Below, one piece after another: positions 33,322 to 40,918 of a DNA stretch of 64,000 nt (positions are counted from its first letter, which is position 1; every line of letters begins with the position of its first letter). Position numbers and translations under genes: made by a program. Origin of the DNA: JAVJSD01 sp040219575 (lineage in GTDB: Bacteria > Planctomycetota > Planctomycetia > Pirellulales > Pirellulaceae); contig JAVJSD010000073.1 in NCBI GenBank assembly GCA_040219575.1, forward strand, positions 68,855 to 132,854, in the 5' to 3' direction. The notes under the pieces were generated by a model, which was not told where the DNA came from, ran no database searches, and saw nothing but the letters and a program-made list of their open reading frames with translations.

Positions 33322-34185
33322 ATGGCGGCGGTGGCTCGAAAAGATGCGCCGGGACTGCTGATTGTCGGCACGTTGGCGGGCGCGGCGCTGGGGTATCTGA
33401 TGAGTGAACTGGCGGCGCCGCAGGAGGCGACCGCGCTGACGATGGGGGGCGCGACGCTGGGCGCCTTCCTGGCGGTGTTGCTCGACATGCTCTGCAGCCA
33501 TTATCAGGTGGCCGACGTGTTGCCCCGCGGAGCGCAAGTCGGCTGCCTGGTCGTCGGCGTGGCGACGCTGCTGCTGGTGACCGCGCCGTCGATCGCCGCC
33601 GCCTGGATGTCGGGCCTCAATTCGAACTTGTTCCACTACGCGATGGCGGCCGAACCGCACGTGGTTCTGCTGTTGGTGGTGACGCTTTCCGGTGCGATCG
33701 GCGGAGCGTTGGCGGCGGCCACCTCAGCAGCGGCCTCGGCGACAGGTTCCGCCGGTGACCGACAACGCATGACGACGACGCTCATCTTGTCGTTGTCGGG
33801 CTTCACGCTCGGCCTGCTGCTGTGCGTGGTCGTGCGAAGCGTGCAGTTCTTGCTGATGGTCGGTTTTGGCGCCGGCGCGGGATTGCCCGCGCTGTTGTTC
33901 GCCTGGCTGACGGTCCTCGATCGGAACACGCTGGGCACCCTGGCCGTCGGCTACCTGGCGGCGGTCGGCTGTTGGACGCTGGCGGGACCTTGGTGGCGGA
34001 AGCGGCCGGCGGCGCAAAGGACGAAGGATGTGCATCGCATCCGCAACGCACCGACCGCCGCGGTCGAGGTGGAGGTTGCCGCCGACCATTCGCCCAATGA
34101 CGTAGCGCGCCAGCAACGCAAGGCCGCGATTCTCGCCCGCATGTCGGCGGATGCGGAGATCAAGCGTCGTTCTTCGTCGTCGTAG
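33322..34185 (+). CDS. Seven-helix membrane protein, unknown
   Basis: A 287-residue protein with about seven hydrophobic segments (about 11-28, 38-58, 68-95, 112-135, 152-172, 176-198, 205-225) and a charged cytoplasmic tail of about 60 residues ending R-R-S-S-S-S. No family motif is recognised. GGAGAG precedes the start at 33322; an in-frame upstream extension lacks a signal. It is convergent with the acyltransferase gene, whose end falls in a 17-bp repeat. Confidence 0.65.
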   Translation: MAAVARKDAPGLLIVGTLAGAALGYLMSELAAPQEATALTMGGATLGAFLAVLLDMLCSHYQVADVLPRGAQVGCLVVGVATLLLVTAPSIAAAWMSGLNSNLFHYAMAAEPHVVLLLVVTLSGAIGGALAAATSAAASATGSAGDRQRMTTTLILSLSGFTLGLLLCVVVRSVQFLLMVGFGAGAGLPALLFAWLTVLDRNTLGTLAVGYLAAVGCWTLAGPWWRKRPAAQRTKDVHRIRNAPTAAVEVEVAADHSPNDVARQQRKAAILARMSADAEIKRRSSSS

Positions 34186-34201
34186 CGCAAGCGGCCTCGC
34201 C

Positions 34202-34252
34202 GTTCAGGCAGCCTCGCAGTTCAGGCAGACTCGCAGTTCAGGCAGCCTCGCG
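34202..34252. repeat. Three 17-bp tandem repeats between convergent genes
   Basis: GTTCAGGCAGCCTCGCA at 34202-34218, then 34219-34235 with one change, and 34236-34252 with one change. The last copy overlaps the 3-prime end of the acyltransferase gene (final codons R-E-A-A-stop). Confidence 0.95.
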
Positions 34253-35701
34253 CGGCGAATCGCTTGGGCCGCTCTTGGCGGCCTGCGCCTCTTGCTCTTC
34301 ACGGATGGTCTGCTTCATGCGGTCGATGATCGCGTCGAGCAGGCCTTGGGCGGCGTCGGGCGTGAGATGATAGCGGTCGTAATTCATGCAGACCGTCAGC
34401 TTGCCGTTGTACGAGAGCGTCGTGATCGAACTGCATGTGAAGGGACGGATCGGCGGCGCCGACTCGGCCCGCTCGAGAAGCAGGTCGCCGGCGGCGATTT
34501 GGCCGTCCTGCGTGCGGAGCGTGTGGCCGTAGAAGATGCGGCCCATGTTGCTGAGGCTGCTGGAGGCCATCGGGCGCTGCAGTTTAATCAGCATGTCCAC
34601 TCCGCCGGGCACCCAGTGCAGCATGATGTTGCAGCACCGCGACCAGGCGGTGGCCAACCGCATCACCTTCAGCCAGGCCGTTTCAAACTTGATGCCCCGC
34701 AACAGCCGCCGCGGCGTCTTGTACCAATGCATCTTGCGATCGACGAACACCATGCCCACCACGTTGGTCGCCGGCAGGGCGTCGTCTTCGGCGCCGCGCA
34801 GGTTGACCGGCACCATGTCGCGCAGGTACCAGCGAGCCTTGTCGGGATCGTGCTGTTTCAGCCAGGCGTGCATACCCAGCAGGTGGTCGCGCACCAACAG
34901 GTCGTTCACCGTGGCGCCGGCCTCGCGGGCGACGCCCCGCAGCACATCGTAGTCGGCCTTTTCAAACGTATAAGCCGGCATGTCGAGCACGGCGCCTTCG
35001 TCCTCCGGCGTCAGCTTGGGCTCCTCGGGCGCCGGCATGTTGGCCGGTCTCACCGAGAAGAAAATGATCATCCCAATCACCACGCCCCAAACTTCCCACG
35101 GCAGGTGCATCAGGCGGCCGAACCAGCCTTGGCCGAAGTGGGTGCGGCGGGTGAGTCGTTCGATCGAGATGGGCCGCCAGTCGCCCGCGTCGTCCCCCTT
35201 GAGTTGTTGGTCGTAGGCGGCCAGCACGTCCTCGATGTAGCGATACGCGCCGATGCCGTCGCAGGTGGAATGGTGGAACTGGAATTGAATCTCGGTCGCC
35301 TGCTCGTCGGTGCGGACCCAGATCCGCAGACCGATTTCCTTCTGCAGGTCGATCCGCGCCCGGCCCTCCGGAAACCGCAGTGGAGCGTCGCGCGGGGCGA
35401 CGTCGATCGGCACTTGCGGCGAGGCGACGGGCTCCCATTTCCAGTAACGATAGGGATCGCCGATCACCAGCGAGCGGAGCAGCGGATGCCGCCCAAGGGC
35501 GATATGAACGGCCTTGCGGAACGCGGCCTCGTCGAAGGCGCCCGTAAAGTACAGCCGGATGAAGAACGCCATCGGCTGGCGCTCGGCGTCGTCCAGCAGC
35601 ATGTACTTCTCGAAGGGCGCCAGCGGCAACGGAAAAAGCTCCCGCTCGACCTCGGGTTCCCAAAGGGGGGTGGCTGGCGACGCTGTCGTTCCTTCGGCCA
35701 T
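34238..35701 (-). CDS. Condensation/WS-DGAT-like acyltransferase
   Basis: A 487-residue protein. The N-terminal half carries the HHxxxDG motif of condensation/chloramphenicol-acetyltransferase-like enzymes (H143-H144-S-T-C-D148-G149). A hydrophobic membrane-touching segment lies at about 215-235. The C-terminal half has 'VVGMVFVDRKMHWYKTPRRLLRGIK' (split) and 'LSYNGKLTVCMNYD', as in wax-ester synthase/acyl-CoA:diacylglycerol acyltransferase and PapA-like proteins. It would transfer an acyl group from acyl-CoA to an alcohol or amine. Divergent from the thiolase gene, suggesting lipid metabolism (inference). No clear ribosome site; the start is the first ATG. Confidence 0.75.
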   Translation of the reverse strand: MAEGTTASPATPLWEPEVERELFPLPLAPFEKYMLLDDAERQPMAFFIRLYFTGAFDEAAFRKAVHIALGRHPLLRSLVIGDPYRYWKWEPVASPQVPIDVAPRDAPLRFPEGRARIDLQKEIGLRIWVRTDEQATEIQFQFHHSTCDGIGAYRYIEDVLAAYDQQLKGDDAGDWRPISIERLTRRTHFGQGWFGRLMHLPWEVWGVVIGMIIFFSVRPANMPAPEEPKLTPEDEGAVLDMPAYTFEKADYDVLRGVAREAGATVNDLLVRDHLLGMHAWLKQHDPDKARWYLRDMVPVNLRGAEDDALPATNVVGMVFVDRKMHWYKTPRRLLRGIKFETAWLKVMRLATAWSRCCNIMLHWVPGGVDMLIKLQRPMASSSLSNMGRIFYGHTLRTQDGQIAAGDLLLERAESAPPIRPFTCSSITTLSYNGKLTVCMNYDRYHLTPDAAQGLLDAIIDRMKQTIREEQEAQAAKSGPSDSPREAA

Positions 35702-36148
35702 GCAGGTCTACTCGAATTATGAGGTGCGCTCGGAATCACGTCCAACTTCGCGGCGGCGGCCGCCGGCGACGCGATGGACCGCGAAACCGGTGCGGCGGGG
35801 GCGAGCCTCGGGTGACGCAATCCGCCCGACGGCGCTATAATACGTTGGTATGTCGAAACCGAACGCAACTCCGCCAAATCGGCATTCGTTCATCGACCGC
35901 CTTCCCGTAGGATTCCAGCGACAGGGCGGCGCCGCTGAAATTCCAATCGGGCGGACAGCCTGGACTGTCCGCGGAGTTCGCGTGCACGACTTCCCTGGGC
36001 ACGCCTCCCATGGGCACGACACCCGTGCCGTCGGCGAAGCAATGGACTGTCCAGCGTCGCGCCGCCGCCGATTGTTACACGCTCGACGCCTTTCCGCTCA
36101 AATTAGCAGAATGTATTCCATGTCGCGACCCGCGTTCCGGAGCGCCGA
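35702..36148. other. Divergent region between acyltransferase and thiolase
   Basis: A 447-base region. It holds a good sigma-70-like promoter candidate toward the thiolase (separate entry) and a hairpin CGGACAG...CTGTCCG at 35952-35971. An open frame from 35850 to 36152 overlaps the thiolase start (ATGA) but its composition is not protein-like, so I do not call it. Confidence 0.5.
35812..35841 (+). promoter_or_regulatory. Candidate sigma-70-type promoter before thiolase
   Basis: GTGACG at 35812-35817 (four of six to TTGACA) and a perfect TATAAT at 35836-35841, with an 18-base spacer, about 310 bases upstream of the thiolase start. That would leave a long leader. Confidence 0.45.
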
Positions 36149-37309
36149 ATGACCCACGCCGTGGTGGTGGAGTGCCTGCGCACGCCGGTCGGCCGCTCGC
36201 ATTACAAACGCGGCGTGTTCCGCAACGTGCGGGCCGACGAACTGGCGGCGCACGTGATGCGGGCGGTGATCGACCGCAGCGGCATCGATCCGCACCTGGT
36301 CGAAGACGTGATCTTCGGCGTTTCCCGGCAGATCGATGAACAGGGGCTGAACATCGCCCGACTCGCCTGGCTGCAAGCCGGCCTGCCGATCGAGGCGGGG
36401 GGCCTGTCGCTCAATCGACTGTGCGGCAGCGGTCTGCAGACCGTGAATCAGGCGGCGCATTCGATTGTCGCCGGAGGCGAGGACGTACACGTCGTGGGGG
36501 GCGTCGAGCACATGCATCATGTGCTGATGGACCTCGGCGAATGGACCAACCCAAAATTCTATGAGGCCACCTGCCCCGACGTCTTCAACATGGGGATCAC
36601 GGCCGAAACGGTGGCGCAGAAGTACAGCATTTCGCGGCGCCAGCAGGACGAATTCGCGCTGCGCAGTCATCGTCGAGCGGCCGAGGCCCAGCGGCGCGGC
36701 GACTTCGCCAGCGAGATCGTTCCCACCCCGGGCCACGATCAGCGGGGGCGGAAGATCCTGGTCACCGAGGACCAATGCGTGCGGGCCGACACCAGCATGG
36801 AGGCCCTGTCGCAACTGCAACCCTCGTTCATTCCCGTCACCGGCACCGTGACGGCCGGCAACGCCTCGCCGCTGAACGACGCCGCCGTGGCGCTGTTGAT
36901 GATGTCGGAGGAGAAGGCGCGGGAGTTGGGACTGAAGCCGCTGGCGCGGGTCGTTTCGACCGCGGTCGCCGGCGTCGAACCGATGCTGATGGGCGTCGGC
37001 CCGGTCCCCGCCACCGAAAAGGCGCTCCGCCGGGCGGGGCTGACGATGAAAGACATCGGCCTGTTCGAATTGAACGAGGCGTTCGCCGCGCAGTCGCTGG
37101 CCTGCATCAAGTTGCTCGAAATTCCGACGGAGATCGTCAATATCCGCGGCGGCGGCCTGGCGCTGGGACATCCCCTGGGCGCCAGCGGGGCGCGACTCTG
37201 CACCACGCTGATTCACAGCATGCGCGACCACGGCGTCCGCTACGGCGTGGCCGCCATGTGCATGGCCGTCGGACAAGGCATGGCCACAGTATTCGAACTC
37301 TGCGAATAA
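36149..37309 (+). CDS. Acetyl-CoA acetyltransferase/3-ketoacyl-CoA thiolase
   Basis: A 386-residue thiolase. The nucleophile is Cys92 in 'NRLCGSGLQ'; the C-terminal base regions are 'GGGLALGHPLGASGAR' with its His, and 'CMAVGQGMA', in which the usual C-I-G-G-G-Q-G is slightly altered (Met-Ala-Val). 'NEAFAAQ' is also present. It catalyses thiolytic cleavage or condensation of acyl-CoA in fatty-acid oxidation or acetoacetyl-CoA synthesis. GGAG lies upstream. Whether it is the degradative or biosynthetic type cannot be decided here. No beta-oxidation partner genes are in the window. Confidence 0.92.
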   Translation: MTHAVVVECLRTPVGRSHYKRGVFRNVRADELAAHVMRAVIDRSGIDPHLVEDVIFGVSRQIDEQGLNIARLAWLQAGLPIEAGGLSLNRLCGSGLQTVNQAAHSIVAGGEDVHVVGGVEHMHHVLMDLGEWTNPKFYEATCPDVFNMGITAETVAQKYSISRRQQDEFALRSHRRAAEAQRRGDFASEIVPTPGHDQRGRKILVTEDQCVRADTSMEALSQLQPSFIPVTGTVTAGNASPLNDAAVALLMMSEEKARELGLKPLARVVSTAVAGVEPMLMGVGPVPATEKALRRAGLTMKDIGLFELNEAFAAQSLACIKLLEIPTEIVNIRGGGLALGHPLGASGARLCTTLIHSMRDHGVRYGVAAMCMAVGQGMATVFELCE

Positions 37310-37322
37310 CAAACAAAACCAA

Positions 37323-37384
37323 CTACTCACTACTCACTACTCACTACTCACTACTCACTACTCACTACTCACTACTCACTACTC
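37323..37384 (+). repeat. Heptanucleotide tandem array (CTACTCA) before hlyD-like gene
   Basis: Eight exact CTACTCA copies (37323-37378) plus a partial CTACTC, followed by C-rich CCCCCCTCCCCCC up to the ATG at 37397. Start-codon-proximal arrays of non-triplet units can change length by slippage. Confidence 0.97.
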
Positions 37385-37396
37385 CCCCCTCCCCCC

Positions 37397-38530
37397 ATGG
37401 CCCGACGCATCCTTCCAATCCTCATGGTGGTCGCCGTGCTGGGCCTACTGGGAGCACTGGCCTACAGCCAACTACGGCACGAACCGCTGGTGGTCTCGGG
37501 AGTGATCGAGGCCGATGAGATACGCCTCGGTTCGCGCGTCGGTGGTCGCGTGGCGGAGGTGGCCGAGGGAATCGACGACGGCAGCAAGGTGTCGGCCGGC
37601 GATCTGTTGGTCCGGCTCGAACCGTTCGATCTGCGGCAGCGCCGCGATCAGGCGGCGGCGACGCTGGCGGAGCGTCAGGCGGATTTGAAGAGCCTCCAAC
37701 TGACGCTGCCGCTCGAGGCGGCGCAGGCCGAGGCGGTGGTCAATCGACTGGCGGCCCGACTCAAAGAGCTCGAAAACGGCCCGCGTCAACAGGAGATCAA
37801 GGCGGCGGAAGCGCAGGTTACGCTGGCCGAGGCTCAGCTCGTTCGCGCGCAGCGCAACTACGAGCGAATCGCCAAGCTGTTCGCCGCCGAAAAGGGCGCC
37901 GCCACCCGCGACGCCATGGACCGCGTGACCGAGGAACTGCGCGTGGCGGAGGCCACGAAGCGGGTTCGCGAACAGGAGTACGCCCTGCTGCAGGAAGGCA
38001 CGCGGGAAGAGGAACTCGACCAGGCCAAGGCGTCGCTGGCCGAGGCGCAAAGCGCGCTGGAAGCCATTGAGCAGACCAAGGAGGAAGAGCTGAGCCGAGC
38101 CAGGGCGGCCGTCGATGCGGCCCAGGCCTCGCTCGCCGCGACGGAAACGCAACTCGCCGAACTCGACGTCACGGCGCCGGTCGACGGCGTGGTCGAATCG
38201 ATCGAACTTCAACCGGGCGACCTCGTCGCCGCCGGAGCGCCGGTCATCTCGATGATCGACACGCACAGCCTGTGGGTGCGGGCCTACGTGCCCGAGAACC
38301 ACCTCGACATCAAGCTCAACCAGCAGCTCGCCGTGCGGGTCGACTCCTACCCCGGCCGCACTTTCCAAGGCCGCGTCGTGTTCGTCTCGCGGCAGGGCGA
38401 ATTCACGCCCAGCAACGCCCAAACGCCGGAAGAGCGATCCAAACAGGTCTTCCGCATCAAGGTGCAACTCGAACCCGGGCAGGGTGAACTCCGCCCCGGC
38501 ATGGCCGCCGACGTAATTCTCCAGCCGTAG
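37397..38530 (+). CDS. HlyD/RND-type membrane-fusion adaptor
   Basis: A 377-residue adaptor protein. Membrane anchor at 5-24. A split lipoyl-like domain ('VSGVIEADEIRLGSRVGGRV' near 33 and 'DVTAPVDGVVESIELQPGDLV' near 257) flanks a long alpha-helical coiled coil (about 85-250, rich in Ala/Glu/Gln). A beta-barrel follows ('VRAYVPENHLDIKLNQQLAVRV'). It bridges an inner-membrane ABC exporter to an outer-membrane channel, like YbhG/YhiI. The ATG is preceded by a C-rich run and heptamer repeats with no Shine-Dalgarno sequence, which is unusual. It pairs with the fused ABC protein 61 bases downstream. Confidence 0.88.
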   Translation: MARRILPILMVVAVLGLLGALAYSQLRHEPLVVSGVIEADEIRLGSRVGGRVAEVAEGIDDGSKVSAGDLLVRLEPFDLRQRRDQAAATLAERQADLKSLQLTLPLEAAQAEAVVNRLAARLKELENGPRQQEIKAAEAQVTLAEAQLVRAQRNYERIAKLFAAEKGAATRDAMDRVTEELRVAEATKRVREQEYALLQEGTREEELDQAKASLAEAQSALEAIEQTKEEELSRARAAVDAAQASLAATETQLAELDVTAPVDGVVESIELQPGDLVAAGAPVISMIDTHSLWVRAYVPENHLDIKLNQQLAVRVDSYPGRTFQGRVVFVSRQGEFTPSNAQTPEERSKQVFRIKVQLEPGQGELRPGMAADVILQP

Positions 38531-38549
38531 GGCAGGCTTCCAGCCTGCC
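38531..38549. repeat. Hairpin GGCAGGC-TTCCA-GCCTGCC
   Basis: A perfect 7-bp stem with a 5-base loop directly after the hlyD-like stop codon. The same 19-mer recurs after the PSCyt1/DUF1553 gene at 53688-53706. Confidence 0.85.
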
Positions 38550-38591
38550 TGGAAGTCTGCCTACGAAGTTCTTTATCAATCCGAAATCCCC

Positions 38592-40889
38592 ATGCCCGTT
38601 ATCGACGTCCGCCAACTCACCCGCCGCTTCGGCAGTTTGACCGCGGTGGAGGACGTCACGTTTCAGGTGCAGCGCGGTTCGATCTTCGGGCTGCTGGGGC
38701 CCAACGGCAGCGGCAAGTCGACCATCATCCGCATGCTGTGCGGCGTCCTGGAGCCAACCTCGGGCGACGCCAGCCTGTTGGGTTTCGACGTCCGCCGGCA
38801 GGCCGAGGAGATCAAACGCCGCATCGGCTACATGTCGCAGAAGTTCAGCCTGTACGCCGATCTCTCCGTTCGCGAGAATCTCGACTTCTACGGACGCATC
38901 TACGGTCTCGACGCCCAGCGTCTCGCCCAGCGGCGCGACGACGTGCTGGAGTTGACGTCTCTCGGCGATCGGCTCGACCAACTCGGCGGCACGCTCTCCG
39001 GCGGCTGGAAACAGCGTCTGGCCCTGGCCTGCGCGTTGATCCACGAACCCGAGGTGGTGTTTCTCGACGAACCAACCGCGGGAATCGACCCCGTGGCGCG
39101 GCGGCAACTGTGGGACCTGCTGTTCGAATTGGCCGGCCGCGGCGTGACGCTGTTCGTCACCACGCACTACATGGACGAGGCCGAGCGCTGCAGCGACATC
39201 GGCTACATCTACCTCTCGAAACTGCTGGTGCTCGGCAAGCCGGAGGATCTCAAGCAACTGCCCGACGTGACGCCCGCCGGCGCGACGCGCTACGAGTTGC
39301 AGACCGATCATCCCACCCGGCGACTGGCCGAACTCCGCGGTATCGAGGGCGTGCTCGACGCCACGCTGTTCGGCGAGGCGATCCACCTGCTGGTCGACGA
39401 CCAGGTGCCGCACGAGAAGCTGCTCACACACGACGGCGGGGCGCGGCAGGAGGAATCGTCGCTCCGCGAGATCGCGCCCACCTTGGAAGATGTCTTCGTC
39501 ACCCTCACCACGGCCGCCGAACGACGCCGCGCTGAGCAGTCGCACGAACCCACCAAAGGCGAAGAAGAATCGCTGCTCGATCAGGCCGTGGAGAAGACGC
39601 TTCACGCCGAGCAGTTCATCGAACAGGACGAACCACGTGTTGAAGCCGCCCCCGTCGAGGCGCCGGAACGTGAGACGGAGGAATCAAACGTCGAATCGTC
39701 GACCGATCGTCCTTCGCATCATGTGGCCCCGGTCGGTGGTCCCGCGTACGGCTTGCTGGCCGTGCTGCTCAAGGAATTCGTGCATATCCGCCGGCAGCCG
39801 TCCACGATCTTCTTCATGCTGGTCGTGCCGGTCATGCAGACGCTCATCTTCGGCTACGCCATCGACACCAAGATCGAGCACATTCCCACCGTCGTGTTCG
39901 ATCTCGACGGCCGCCGGCATGCCCGGGAGCTGCTCGAAAAGTTCGAGAACACGCGCAACTTCCGCATCGACGAGCGCGTGTACAGCGAGGATGCGTTTCG
40001 CCACGCCATGACGTCCGGCCGGGCCAAGGTGGGCATCAAGATTCCGCCCGACTACAGCGACAAGCTGCTCCGCGGCGAACAGGTGGCGGTGCAGGTGCTG
40101 ATCGACGGCAGCGATTCGCAGGCCGCCACCACGGCCCTCAACAGCGCCAACTTGATGGGCACCAACCTCTCGATCTCCCTGGCCCGGGGGAAAGGCGAAG
40201 CCATGCAGGTCGGGCCGGCCCGCGACGAATCGGGCCGTTTGTCGCTGCCCGTGGAGGTGCGGGCCCGCTTGCTCTACAACCCCGACCTGGAAAGCGCCCA
40301 TTTCTTCGTGCCCGGCCTGGTCGGCATCATCCTGCAACTGGTGACGCTGTTCCTCACCTCGTTCGCCATTGTCCGCGAGCGGGAACTCGGCACGCTGGAG
40401 CAACTGTTCGTGACCCCCGTCGGACGCGTCGGCCTGCTGTTGGGAAAACTGCTGCCTTACGCCGTGGTGGGGATGATCGAAATGCTGATCGTGCTGACGG
40501 TCATGGTGTACGTGTTCAGCGTGCCGATCAACGGCGACCTGTGGCTGCTGCTGGCGCTGTCGGCCATCTTCCTGGCCTGCGGACTGGCGCTGGGACTGCT
40601 GGTGTCGACGTTGGCCCGCACGCAGGTCGAGGCGATGCAGTTCGCGTTCATGATCATGCTCCCCTCGGTGCTGCTGTCGGGTTTCATGTTTCCCCGCGAG
40701 GAGATGCCGCTGCCGATCTACATCGCCACCTTCGCGATTCCGGTGACGTACTTCATCGAAATCCTGCGCGGCATCGTGCTGCGCGGCGCCGACTTCTTCG
40801 ACCTGCTGCCCTGGGTGACCGGCCTGACGATTTGCGGCCTGGTCGTACTCATCCTCAGCGTCTCCCGCTTCCGCAAACAATTGGGATAG
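38592..40889 (+). CDS. Fused ABC exporter (ATPase-permease, YbhF/YhhJ-like)
   Basis: A 765-residue protein. Residues 1-305 are an ATPase: Walker A G-P-N-G-S-G-K-S-T (36-44), signature 'LSGGWKQRLALACAL', Walker B 'VVFLDEPTAGIDP', H-loop 'TTHYMDEAERC'. Residues about 310-385 are a charged linker. Residues about 390-765 are an ABC-2 permease: first helix at about 405-420, a large extracytoplasmic domain ('VVFDLDGRRHARELLEKFENT'), then about five helices ending 'GADFFDLLPWVTGLTICGLVVLILS'. In most relatives ATPase and permease are separate genes; here they form one frame, as in RbbA but with a single ATPase. With the HlyD-like partner it forms a likely drug or lipid exporter. Confidence 0.9.
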   Translation: MPVIDVRQLTRRFGSLTAVEDVTFQVQRGSIFGLLGPNGSGKSTIIRMLCGVLEPTSGDASLLGFDVRRQAEEIKRRIGYMSQKFSLYADLSVRENLDFYGRIYGLDAQRLAQRRDDVLELTSLGDRLDQLGGTLSGGWKQRLALACALIHEPEVVFLDEPTAGIDPVARRQLWDLLFELAGRGVTLFVTTHYMDEAERCSDIGYIYLSKLLVLGKPEDLKQLPDVTPAGATRYELQTDHPTRRLAELRGIEGVLDATLFGEAIHLLVDDQVPHEKLLTHDGGARQEESSLREIAPTLEDVFVTLTTAAERRRAEQSHEPTKGEEESLLDQAVEKTLHAEQFIEQDEPRVEAAPVEAPERETEESNVESSTDRPSHHVAPVGGPAYGLLAVLLKEFVHIRRQPSTIFFMLVVPVMQTLIFGYAIDTKIEHIPTVVFDLDGRRHARELLEKFENTRNFRIDERVYSEDAFRHAMTSGRAKVGIKIPPDYSDKLLRGEQVAVQVLIDGSDSQAATTALNSANLMGTNLSISLARGKGEAMQVGPARDESGRLSLPVEVRARLLYNPDLESAHFFVPGLVGIILQLVTLFLTSFAIVRERELGTLEQLFVTPVGRVGLLLGKLLPYAVVGMIEMLIVLTVMVYVFSVPINGDLWLLLALSAIFLACGLALGLLVSTLARTQVEAMQFAFMIMLPSVLLSGFMFPREEMPLPIYIATFAIPVTYFIEILRGIVLRGADFFDLLPWVTGLTICGLVVLILSVSRFRKQLG

Positions 40890-40918
40890 CGCGGTTCCGG
40901 AAAGCGAACCGCCGTCAA

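Noticed and set aside
35850..36152. 100-residue frame ending in ATGA overlap with the thiolase
   Set aside because: Composition is Arg/His/Pro-rich without predicted structure or ribosome site; it is more likely transcribed leader. The overlap is suggestive, so it stays as a possibility only.
37323..37384. Possible CRISPR or telomere-like array
   Set aside because: 7-bp units without spacers; a simple tandem repeat next to a start codon.
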